From: Bacteroides sp.
Lineage (GTDB): Bacteria; Bacteroidota; Bacteroidia; Bacteroidales; Bacteroidaceae
Length of the DNA: 64,000 nt
Reading direction: 5' to 3'
Assembly (NCBI GenBank): GCA_021202275.1
Contig: JAJQDI010000003.1
Span: forward strand, 62,001-126,000
This document shows, in pieces, positions 54,065 to 63,288 of this stretch; the first letter of the stretch is position 1, and the number at the start of each line of letters is the position of its first letter. The notes under the pieces are model-generated. The model had not been told where the DNA came from and did no database searches. It worked only from the letters and a program-made list of their open reading frames with translations. Position numbers and translations under genes: made by a program.

Positions 54065-56663
54065 TTATTCTGGTTCTATGTATTTCCTAACTGTTGCCTG
54101 CAGGTCTTCTTTCCGGAAAGGTTTGCGCAGGATCTCCGTACATCCGGCGTCGCAGGCTTCCTTTTCTTCCGTTTCATCGGAAAAGACATCGAGCGCAACG
54201 ATCGGAAGGGTAGTGGTGAGTTCGCGGATGACGCGCGTAGCACTCAATCCGTCCAGGTCGGGCAGGTGTATAGTGGTCAGGATCAGATCGGGCTTCGTCT
54301 CTTCGTAGGTAAGCACCACCTGCATTCCGTTAGTAGCCCGTACGATCTCATAGTCATCAGCCAGGGCTGCCCGTATGGCTTCGTAGTCCTGGTCGTTTTC
54401 TTCGGCTACCAGCAGTTTGAACGGTTTCTCCTCTGTTTCCTCTTTATGGAGATCTATTTGCTCGCGGGATATCACTTCTTTAGGCGTGTGGTAGGGAAGG
54501 GTAAAGGTGAAGGTGCTTCCTTTCCCTACTTCGGAGGTAACGGAGATGCTGCCTTCGAGCTTCTCCACGATTGTTTTGCAGATGGATAGTCCCAGGCCCG
54601 TGCCTTGCACAAAATTGTTGGCTTTGACAAACCGGTCGAACACTTTATCTACCTTTTCCGGGGAGATACCCGTTCCGGTATCTGTGACGTAGAACCGGAT
54701 CGTGTCTGCTTCCTGTTGGTATCCATACCGTATGCTTCCTTCGCGGGTAAACTTGAACGCGTTTCCGATGAGGTTGGAGAATACCTGAAAGATACGGTTC
54801 TTATCGGAATGGATGCGGATGTGGGGGTTCGACTCTTCGAAGATCAGATTCACTCCTGCCGGGCAGCGGAATATGTGCGCGTCGTGGATCTCTTTGCAGA
54901 GTGTATGAAGCTGTACGGGAGCCAGCGTGAACTCTACAATGCCGGACTCTATCTTGGAAAGATCCAAGATCTCGTTGATCAATTGCAGCAACCGTTCGTT
55001 GTTGGCTTCTACGATCTTGTAATATTCCAGCCTTTCGTCTTTGCTGTCGCTTTCTGAGATGATCCGGGAGAATCCGACGATCGCGTTGAGCGGAGTACGT
55101 ATCTCGTGGCTCATATTGGCCAGGAAAGCCGATTTCAGTTTGTCGGAGTGTTCGGCCCGTTCTTTGGAGAGTTTCATTTCCCGCTTCATCAGCTCCAGTT
55201 GGGTGATGTCCCATTCGATGGAGATGATGAGCGGAGAAAGGCCCTCCGTTTCTACTTTTATCTTTTGTTTGTCGAGGATCACCAGGTTACCTTCCCGGTC
55301 TTTCTCTTCTACGATCCAGTGTTTTTTTCTTTCCCGTAGTTGCGATTTCGATATCTTCCTGCCATTTTTCGCGGGCGATCTCAGGCGGATAGAAGTCGAA
55401 ATCATTTTTACCGATGGCATCTTCCATAGATACTTTCCGGTTGTACGACTCCCGGTTGCGGTAGAGGTACCGGAAGTCGTTCTGTACATCTTTTACCACG
55501 ATACTGGCAGGTAGATGGTCTATGGTGTGGTTGAAGATACGGGTGAGCCGTTTGAGCTTTTTCTCATACCGGATCCGCTCCGAAATGTCGTGGGTAAACG
55601 ACCAGAACGTCTCTTCTCCTTCGTCTGTGGTCACTTTGTAGATGGTACCCTCGAAAGCCAGAACATCTTTGTTGTGGAGCAAAGGATTGCGTATGGTATA
55701 TACCTGAGCGTGGGGCGACTCGGTGAGTTTCATACGCTTGTGCCAGTCTTCCGGGGATTGCATGTCTCCTACGATGTCGTAGATCTTGAGGCCGGAGAGA
55801 TCTGCCTGTTCACTGATGAGATGGTTTTTACGGAATTTTCTATTGGTGAATATCAGGGTACCGTCCCGGCGGGCGGCAAAAATGCTTTCGGTGGCATTAT
55901 TGACGGCGTGTGTGAGGGTGTTGATATCGTTTCTGCGTCTTTGTATGTCGGTAATGTTCTGTATATACCCTTCCAGAAAGACGGAATTGTCGGGCAGTAC
56001 TTCGCATAGATACGAGTTGACCCGGACGTAATGGATCTGGTGATTGAACAGGATGCGGTAGTCGATGCTTTGTCCGTTACGGCCTTTGAGCTTGTTTTCC
56101 AGCCACTCCAAAAGACTTTCGCGGTCTTCGGGGATCACGAAGTTGAGGTAGGTATCCAGGAGCATGCGACGGATTTCCGAAGTAGACATGATTCCTGTGT
56201 TGCCGGAGAAATAGAGTGCTTTTTCCTGGGAGTGGTAGCTCCAGTGACCCAGAAGTGCGGTCTGCTCGATGGCAGATAACTTACGGTTTGCCTTGTCTAA
56301 CTCGATCTGGCAGGTGCTGCATCCGGTGACATCGCGCAGCTGACACAGGATGCCATCGGCATAGGGCTGCAGGATACACTTAAAATGGGAAGTGCCGGTT
56401 TCCGACGGTAGAGCATACTCCCGGACCACTTTGGTCTGGGTGTTGACCGTGTGCAGGAGATCTCTCCGGAATTCCGACGACAGGGCAGCAGGGAATATAT
56501 CCGGCAGATGGGTTCCTGTCAGGTTTTTCCCTCTCAGGTACCATACGTCTTCCTGCGCCAGAATGTCCAGACATATACCCTCTTTACTTAACCAGATAAT
56601 TGTATCAGAAGTCAGTTTCAGGATCTCTTTGCAATGATGAAGATCATGTAATATCCTTTCCAT
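54065..56663 (-). pseudogene. PAS-rich hybrid histidine kinase, frameshifted, with a degenerate receiver
   Basis: About 865 residues when joined. No membrane helix is obvious, so it is probably cytosolic. Four PAS-like domains fill residues 1-490. Then the kinase: H-box FLANMSHEIRTPLNAIVGFS, N-box NLIGNAFKF, DTGTGIS and GTGLGLSI. The C-terminal receiver reads LLVAEENDQDY...PDLILTTIHLPDLDG...RKPF: the phosphoacceptor Asp is replaced by Thr while the Lys is kept. The frames break in a run of seven T at 55322-55328; six T joins GKKKHWIVEEKDREG. It presumably integrates redox or small-molecule signals; partners unknown. Confidence 0.85.
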
Positions 56664-56799
56664 ATATTCGGTCTTTACCTACTGGAGTTATGAATTTTGT
56701 CAAAACTACGAATATATTTTATGAATTGCAATTTTTTATATAAAATATGTTTTGGATTTCAGGTGCTGTACCTCTCTGGCGTGCATCTGTATCCGGGAT

Positions 56800-57988
56800 T
56801 TACGCCCGTCTGGCTTTTTCCCAGGCTCCGTGTGGGTTGCCTTTCCGCTGGTAGAGGTAGCGGAAACCTCTCAGTACGTTCACGTTCATAAACAGGAAAT
56901 AATAGGGAACGAAAAGGTATTTATTTTTAATCTGTTTCCGGGAAAGGTAATACCCCCAGAGGCCCAGGATGTAAAAAAAAGATCTGCTCTGTCAGTAGTA
57001 CTCCGTAGAGCAGGGGAGAGGCTCCGCCCAGCAGCAGGATATTCAGCGGAAGCAGGAGGAACAGCAGGATAGGAGTGATGGACCAGCGCAGTACGCGGTG
57101 CGAGACATACTGGAAGCTGAGTATACCGTATCGGAAGGGATTGAGCAGCGGACGCAGTCTGACAATAGATTGCAGCCCTCCCGCGGCAATGCGTACTTTG
57201 CGCTTCTCTTCTTCTTTCATGTCTGCCGACCCACCTTCCAGGGCGTAGGCCTCTTTGCAATAGGCAATGGTATAGCCTCGCATGGTGATGCGCAGCGAGA
57301 GGATGAAGTCGTCCAGAAGCGTATCTTTCTCCATCTCTTCAAACAGTTCCCTGCGGACGGCGAACAGTTCTCCGGCGGCTCCTACGGCCGAGTAGAGGCG
57401 GGAGTCCCATTCTTTGAGTTTGGATTCGTATTTCCAGTAAAGTCCTTCTCCTCCGGCGGCCGCTCCGTCTTTGGTTTGTACCGCGATGCGCTTTTCGCCG
57501 GCTACGCATCCGACGCGCGGATCGGAAAAGGCTTTGACAATCTCCTGGATGGCTTGTGGGTTCAGGTCTGTATTGGCGTCTGTGAATACGATCAGGGGGG
57601 TAGTAACGAACCTGACACCCCGGTTCATCGCGGCGGTTTTTCCCTGCCGTTCGGGCTGAAAACAGACAGTGGCCTGTGGCCAGTTTTTCAGCAACTCGTT
57701 GGTACGGTCGTTGCTTCCGTCTGTGACCCAGAGGATGTGCAATTTGTCTGAGGGATAGTCGAGCGCCAGGCAATTCTTCATTTTTTCATTGACCACAGAT
57801 TCTTCGTTGAAAGCAGTGATGAAGAGCGTGACTTCGGGCAGAGAAGCATCTTCGGGCAGGCTGAGTGCGCGCCGTGGCCGGAACCTTTCTTTGATGCGGA
57901 CCAGGAGATAAAGAACGATCCCGTATCCCAGGTAGGTATAGAACACGATGAAAAGGCTTATCCAGAAAAAGAGTATCAGGAGTTTCAT
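56800..57988 (-). pseudogene. membrane glycosyltransferase family 2, C-terminal frameshift
   Basis: ATG 57988 starts with a membrane helix (LLILFFWISLFIVFYTYLGY). The GT2 domain has FITAFNEESVV, VTDGSNDRT and FTDANTDL (the DxD-like metal site). C-terminal helices follow. The frame breaks in a run of eight A on the plus strand (56973-56980); seven gives EQIFFYILGLWGYYLSRKQIKNKY and an end at 56800-56802 (about 396 residues). It adds a sugar from a nucleotide-sugar to a lipid-linked oligosaccharide at the inner membrane. Last gene of the polysaccharide operon. Confidence 0.85.
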
Positions 57989-58105
57989 ATGGCTTTTATT
58001 TGATAAGAGAACGTTGGCGCATTTGGGTTCGGATGGGTTGTGGCCTGCCGGGCTGCCGGAACAGGCAGCCCGGTCAGAGAAAATGGTTTCCGGCAAAAAC
58101 AGGCT

Positions 58106-58954
58106 TCATTTGACTAAGTTGGAATCTTCATCTTTGTATGCTTTCTTTTTAAAGAAGATCCCTGACAAGTTTTTTATGCCCCGGACGAAGCGCACTTTGA
58201 AACTGTTGAAAAGCGTACCATCTGCTCCTACAGTACCATATCCCGTGACGGCGCGCGCTTTGCGTTTGCGCACAAAGATGATCTTGCCATACTTTTTCAG
58301 CTGGAAGGCGAGATAGCCGTCTTCGCCCCGTTTGATATCTACCCGGATCCCCTCTTTTTTCGCGTATTCGGTATGGTAGGCGAATACCAATCCGCGCACG
58401 CTCAGTTCGGGCCTCTGGAACGATTGCAGCCACAGGTGGGTATCGCGTATGAATTCATAGCATTTCAGGCCCAGCCAGGAGTGGTCTTTGTCGGGGATAT
58501 AGCTCCACAGAGAGCTGGCAGCTACCACACCCGGACGCTGGAGAGCTTCTACCATGGTTTCTACATAGCGGGGCGGATACATGGAGTCGGAATCTATGTT
58601 GATGTGGTGTTTGCCCCGTGCCTGATTCAGTCCGCACAGACGGGCATAACCGCAACTGTGGCGCGTCTCTGTGTAGAAGGGCAGTTCTACGGCTTTGTAG
58701 ACATCTGCCGTACGGTCTGTGGAGTCGTTGTCTATCCCGATGATCTCTACCGGATATTTGCAGACCATCTCACTGAGCGACCACAGGCAGGCCAGTAGTC
58801 TTTTCTCTTCGTTGAAGCCGATCACAGAGACCGTTACGAGCGGATCTTCACTCTGTATTTTTTTCAGTTTCGTGCGTACTTCTTCTATGATGGCTTCGGG
58901 AGCTTCACTGAACGGTTTTTCGTAGACTTGCAGGTAGTGGCTGTACCAACTCAT
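58106..58954 (-). CDS. glycosyltransferase family 2
   Basis: 282 residues. VTVSVIGFNEEKRLLACLWSL is the nucleotide-binding opening, IDNDSTDRT the first Asp motif, and NIDSDSMYPPRY the DxD motif. Soluble, no clear membrane helix. The ATG overlaps the preceding stop (ATGA, 58951-58954). Transfers a hexose or similar residue during surface polysaccharide assembly. The reading frame is intact. Confidence 0.88.
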   Translation of the reverse strand: MSWYSHYLQVYEKPFSEAPEAIIEEVRTKLKKIQSEDPLVTVSVIGFNEEKRLLACLWSLSEMVCKYPVEIIGIDNDSTDRTADVYKAVELPFYTETRHSCGYARLCGLNQARGKHHINIDSDSMYPPRYVETMVEALQRPGVVAASSLWSYIPDKDHSWLGLKCYEFIRDTHLWLQSFQRPELSVRGLVFAYHTEYAKKEGIRVDIKRGEDGYLAFQLKKYGKIIFVRKRKARAVTGYGTVGADGTLFNSFKVRFVRGIKNLSGIFFKKKAYKDEDSNLVK

Positions 58955-60106
58955 ATGTTTTTCTCTTTAAGTTGTTTCTCAAATAATTCTTTCCACAGCA
59001 GGGCGATCCGCTCCATCCGGAAGCGTTCGGAGTTGATCCGGGCCTGCTGCCCCATCCGGCGGCGGCGTTCTTCATCGGCAAGGAGCAGGCTGATTTTCTC
59101 TGCCAGTTGTTCCGTGTTGCTGTTTTCTACCAGCAAGCCGTCTTCTCCGTCTTTTATGATGTCTCTGGGGCCACAGGGACAGGCAAAGGAGACGACCGGA
59201 ACGCCGCACGACATGGCTTCGGTCAGGACCATGCCGAAGCCCTCGAACCGGGAAGAGAGTACGAAGACAGAGCTTTCGCCATATTTGTCTGTAATGTTGG
59301 GAACGGTATGTTCCAGTATGCAACTCGGGGTGAGGCCCAGTCTGTTGATCTGTTGCTGAAGTTCTTCCCGCATCCCTTCTCCGTAGATACGCAATGTCCA
59401 GTCGGGATATTTCCGGGCTACGATGGCCCAGCTGTCGATCAGCAGGTCGAATCCTTTCTGCGGCGCGTATCTGCCCGCGGCGATCACTTGCTTGTGGCTG
59501 CAATCGGAACAGGCACCGATAGGGGTGATGATGGGGTTGGGGATCACACAGGTATTGCTCAATTCAGGCCAGAAAGCAGCTTCTTCGTGCGTCAGGATAA
59601 CCACTTTAGAGAGCTTGCTCAGGTTGCTCACCAGCTGGTCTGCCCAACGTTTTTTTCAGCAGATGGACCAGCGGGTTGCGGGAGTGCAGGGCACCTGCGT
59701 GATAGGAATGGCGGGTGACATGGAATTCGCCGATCTTTACGCTTCCGTCTTTGAGGGAATGGATGAACTTTATCTCCCGGCGCAGGGTAGAGATCGTAAT
59801 ATCCGGTTTCAGTTCGTACAAGACACGGGAAAGTCTGTTTTTGAATTTCCGGTACCGGAACGGATACTTGACGAGCTTGCCGAGGCGCGACTGGTCGAAG
59901 GGCCAGTCGAACGGAACATCGATATCGATGTGTCTGACCTTTGGTGAAAGGGGGTAATGCGGCGGTTTGCCCACCTGTTCCGAGGTAACGATCGTGACCG
60001 CGTATTCCGGGAAATGCTCCGCGAAATAGTTGGCTTTGAAGGTGATGATCCTCTCCAGTCCGCCGGGGGCGTACAAGGAGGGAAGATAGTATACCAGTTT
60101 TACCAT
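58951..60106 (-). pseudogene. glycosyltransferase family 4, frameshifted
   Basis: ATG 60106. N-terminal GT4 domain: YYLPSLYAPGGLERIITFKANYFAEHF. C-terminal domain: VIAAGRYAPQKGFDLLIDSW, SSRFEGFGMVLTEAMSCGVPVVSFACPCGPRDII (the E-x7-E motif). The frame shifts at about 59638 where GG (CC on the minus) has one base too many: GRQLVSNLSKLSKVVILTHEE is restored by removing it. About 385 residues. Strongly similar along its length to the GT4 at 61018-62169, so the pair looks like a tandem duplication around the GT-D gene. Confidence 0.88.
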
Positions 60107-60109
60107 GCG

Positions 60110-61021
60110 TTACTTGATTTGAGCGATGATCTGTTTTTCGCACTCCTGGTCTACCGGCATGGCCACCTGACCGCCTCCGGGAGCTTCGTTCACATACTTT
60201 CTTTCCAGCCGCACCTTGCGTCTGGCTCCCATGCGGCACCATTCGTATTCGATATCCACATGCCCGGCATCGATGGCCTGGTAACCGGCTTTGTGCAGGT
60301 CGTAGGCCATCACGGTGGCGGTAGGTCCCAGGGCAATAAGTATGAGAGCCTCTTTCTCCAGCTTTCTGGCTTCGGTGAGGATCTCTTCGTAGGTGTCGAA
60401 GGCATTCTGTGGCGGACAGAGGATGCGACGGATGCTGCGGGTATTGTCAAAAAGATCGTTGCTGATGCCCAGGCGGCTTTTTTCGCCTTCGATAAATACC
60501 ACATCCCGGTCTTTCCAGATCTCTTTCATGGCGGTGAACCACCCCATACACCGTTCTTTGGAAGCAAAGTCCATGTAAGGTCTGGTAACAAAGGTGTTAT
60601 AATAGGTTTTATCGGGGTTGAGGTACTGGTCCCACAAACGTCCGTACAGGTAGAAATGCGTTCTCCAGAAGCGGCGCGCCTTGCGGTTGTATCTGTACAG
60701 ATCGGTAAATGCGTCGGATATACACACCAGATGTCCGGGCTCGTTGCTGGTAAGCACCTCAATGAGGCGGCTTGCCAGTGTGGGATCGCCTTTCTGGAAA
60801 CCGATGGTTCTGCATTCGGTCAGCAACATTTCGCCATCTCCGAAACGGCTGACGGAACTTTTGTTTTTTACAATGTGTGCAATCGTTTCATCTATAGAGG
60901 CCACTTCCGGGATGATCTGTTGTTTCCTGCGCAATGCCATATACCAGAAATTGTACCATTCTACCGTACTTCCGTATCTGAGTTTGTAACGTAGGGTAAC
61001 GAAAAGCTGTTTGATGTTCAT
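60110..61021 (-). CDS. GT-D-fold (DUF1792) glycosyltransferase
   Basis: 303 residues. SVSRFGDGEMLL is the family's characteristic opening (RxGDGE), followed by TAFTDLYRYNR-like helices, RPYMDFA, FIEGEKSRLGISNDLFDN and LIALGPTATVMAYDLHKAGYQAIDAGHVDIEYEW. This is the DUF1792/GT-D type found in glycosylation loci of serine-rich adhesins and in polysaccharide clusters. Overlaps the upstream GT4 by 4 bp (ATGA) and ends 3 bp before the next GT4 start. Confidence 0.9.
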   Translation of the reverse strand: MNIKQLFVTLRYKLRYGSTVEWYNFWYMALRRKQQIIPEVASIDETIAHIVKNKSSVSRFGDGEMLLTECRTIGFQKGDPTLASRLIEVLTSNEPGHLVCISDAFTDLYRYNRKARRFWRTHFYLYGRLWDQYLNPDKTYYNTFVTRPYMDFASKERCMGWFTAMKEIWKDRDVVFIEGEKSRLGISNDLFDNTRSIRRILCPPQNAFDTYEEILTEARKLEKEALILIALGPTATVMAYDLHKAGYQAIDAGHVDIEYEWCRMGARRKVRLERKYVNEAPGGGQVAMPVDQECEKQIIAQIK

Positions 61022-62169
61022 GATACGATGCTTTTAAACAGTTGGTCCCAATGCCGGGCAATATGTTCCAATTCAAAGCGTTTCACGTTTTCCCGGGCAT
61101 GCTGGCCCATTTGTTTGCGTAACTCTTTGTTCTCAATCAATATACATAGTTTTTCGGCCAATTGTTCTATGTTGCCGTTTTCTACCAGTAATCCGTCTGC
61201 TCCGTCTGTAATGATGTCGCGCGGTCCGCAGGGACAGGTGAAAGCCACCGGGGGAACCCCGAAAGCCATCGCTTCACCCAGCACCATGGGCATTCCTTCG
61301 TAACGGGAAGAGAGGACAAATATAGAGCTTTCAGTGAATTTATCGGCGATCTGTGTGGTAGGTCCGTTCAGTTCACAGGAAGATTCTATTCCTAACTCCT
61401 TGGCCTGTTTGTGGTAAGACGCAGGATCGCCGTCACCAAAGATCTGCAACTTCCAGTCGGGGTGTTTCTCTGTGACCCGTTTCCAGGCCGGAAGCAACAG
61501 GTCGAACCCTTTCTGATAGGTGTATCTTCCGACTGCAAGCACTGTCTTGTTTTCGCAGGAAGAGGGCTTGTCTATCCGGAAAGTTGCCGGATTGTGTATG
61601 CACATGACATTATCCAGCTCTGTCCATTTTTCTTTATCCTCATGCGTGAGTACAACGAACTTATGGAGTTTCCGCAGCCGGGTAATCAGTTGTTTCATCC
61701 ACATACGTGACACGAACTGACGGAGACTGGCCAGGGCCTTCACATCATTGAGGTTTCTGTAGTTGTCGCGGCTGAAGTGGATCTCTCCGATCTTGGCACT
61801 TCCGTCGCGGATAGAGGTGATGAAATTGATCTCCCTTCTCAACGTGGAGATGGTGATATCCGGACGCAGTTCATATAGTTCCTTTGTCAGTCTTTTCCTG
61901 TACAGATTCTGGTAGTATATGTATTTCACGATCCTCATAGCCAGATTGGTCTGGTGCATGCGGTCGAAATTGATGTCGAGGTTCCTGACCCGGATCAGGG
62001 GAGACAGTGGGTAATAGGGTTTTTTGTCTTTTTCTTCGGTAAGGATGATATGGACTTCATATCCCAACTGTTCGGCCAGGTAATTGGCTTTCAGCGTCAG
62101 TACCCGTTCGAGACCTCCCGGAGCGTAGAGCCCGGGAATGCAATATGCGATTTTTATTTTTCGTTCCAT
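61018..62169 (-). CDS. glycosyltransferase family 4
   Basis: 383 residues from ATG 62169, which opens MERKIKIAYCIPGLYAPGGLERVLT. C-terminal domain: VLAVGRYTYQKGFDLLLPAW, SSRYEGMPMVLGEAMAFGVPPVAFTCPCGPRDI with the two catalytic Glu. Closely related to the GT4 at 58951-60106. The start overlaps the 3' end of the next GT4 gene by 16 bp. Transfers a sugar with retention of configuration at the cytosolic side of the membrane. Confidence 0.9.
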   Translation of the reverse strand: MERKIKIAYCIPGLYAPGGLERVLTLKANYLAEQLGYEVHIILTEEKDKKPYYPLSPLIRVRNLDINFDRMHQTNLAMRIVKYIYYQNLYRKRLTKELYELRPDITISTLRREINFITSIRDGSAKIGEIHFSRDNYRNLNDVKALASLRQFVSRMWMKQLITRLRKLHKFVVLTHEDKEKWTELDNVMCIHNPATFRIDKPSSCENKTVLAVGRYTYQKGFDLLLPAWKRVTEKHPDWKLQIFGDGDPASYHKQAKELGIESSCELNGPTTQIADKFTESSIFVLSSRYEGMPMVLGEAMAFGVPPVAFTCPCGPRDIITDGADGLLVENGNIEQLAEKLCILIENKELRKQMGQHARENVKRFELEHIARHWDQLFKSIVS

Positions 62170-63281
62170 AATTCGTTGACCACTTGTTGCATTTGTACTT
62201 TCCAAGATAATGTATTTGCTATGGATTGCCTGATTTCACCGGGTGTGAGATGCACATTCCGGTAGAAATTCAATACAGCTGCTATATCGAGAGGATCTTC
62301 CGTGGGCGGGATCTTCATTACATAGGGCGACTTTTCGAAGTCTTCATCTATCTCTGAATAGATAAACGGGATGCCCCGCGCCGCGTATTCCCTGTTTTTA
62401 AGCGATTTGAGGTGAGTGATGCCGCTGCGATGCCTGGCCAGGCTACCGATGCCCAGGTGACTCTGATTGAATACGGCATCCAATGGTTCGCCATAGAGCG
62501 GGCCGTGAAAGAGAACATTGTCTTGTATGTGATTTTCAACTACCATCCGGCGGTATGCATCCGTTACCTGCGGCACTCCCTGGCCTACGATGTGCAGGTA
62601 TACGCTGGTTTCCGGCCTGTTCCGGTAGTAGTTGGCTATACCTGCTATGGCCCTGTCGAATCCGTGCCAGGGGTGTATGGTGGCTACGGCGATCAGATGG
62701 ATCTCATCTTCGGCGGGAGGCTGCTGTTTTTTCAGGGGGATTGCATCCAGGTCGATCCCGTTGGAGATGCGGATGGTGGGGCGGCCAAAGATCTGTTCGT
62801 GATCGGAGAAAGTCACGATCTTATCGACATATCTGGCCATTGTACCTCTGAGGCATTTGTCTATGAAAAGAACCCGCTGGTAGGCAAAGGAGAGCCCTTT
62901 GTATTCCTGGTCATAAGGATAAGTAGGGATTTCCAGGGCGATCTTTATCCCGTGGCGATGTAGCCGGCGCAGCATATGTATGAGAAAGGGGGTGGTGTTG
63001 TGATCGCTGCGTATGTAGAAGAAGCGGATGTTCTCTTTCAGGGCATAGTTGACAATACATCCCAGGCCGGTTCTCTTGCGTATTTTTCCCTGAATACCCT
63101 CTCCGTAATCTTCCAGTACCTGACCATCGATCATGCGGCATTTGTGATTGTGCTCGTCTGTCAGGTAACATGTACGTACGTCTATTCCACACTGCTGAAG
63201 TGCCTTCACCTGGTACCTGATTTTTTTGCTGATACCGTTGAACTCTTCGAAACCATGAAATATGAGGAATACTGCTTTCAT
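62154..63281 (-). CDS. glycosyltransferase family 4
   Basis: 375 residues. FLIFHGFEEFNGISKKIRYQVKAL (N-terminal domain), IRISNGIDLDAIPLK, LIAVATIHPWHGFDRAIAG, FHGPLYGEPLDAVFNQSHLGIGSLARHRSG. The catalytic Glu motif of GT4 is weak here (KNREYAARGIPFIYSE), so this may be a divergent subfamily. Ends overlapping the next GT4 gene. Intact. Confidence 0.85.
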   Translation of the reverse strand: MKAVFLIFHGFEEFNGISKKIRYQVKALQQCGIDVRTCYLTDEHNHKCRMIDGQVLEDYGEGIQGKIRKRTGLGCIVNYALKENIRFFYIRSDHNTTPFLIHMLRRLHRHGIKIALEIPTYPYDQEYKGLSFAYQRVLFIDKCLRGTMARYVDKIVTFSDHEQIFGRPTIRISNGIDLDAIPLKKQQPPAEDEIHLIAVATIHPWHGFDRAIAGIANYYRNRPETSVYLHIVGQGVPQVTDAYRRMVVENHIQDNVLFHGPLYGEPLDAVFNQSHLGIGSLARHRSGITHLKSLKNREYAARGIPFIYSEIDEDFEKSPYVMKIPPTEDPLDIAAVLNFYRNVHLTPGEIRQSIANTLSWKVQMQQVVNELWNEK

Positions 63282-63288
63282 AGGAGGC

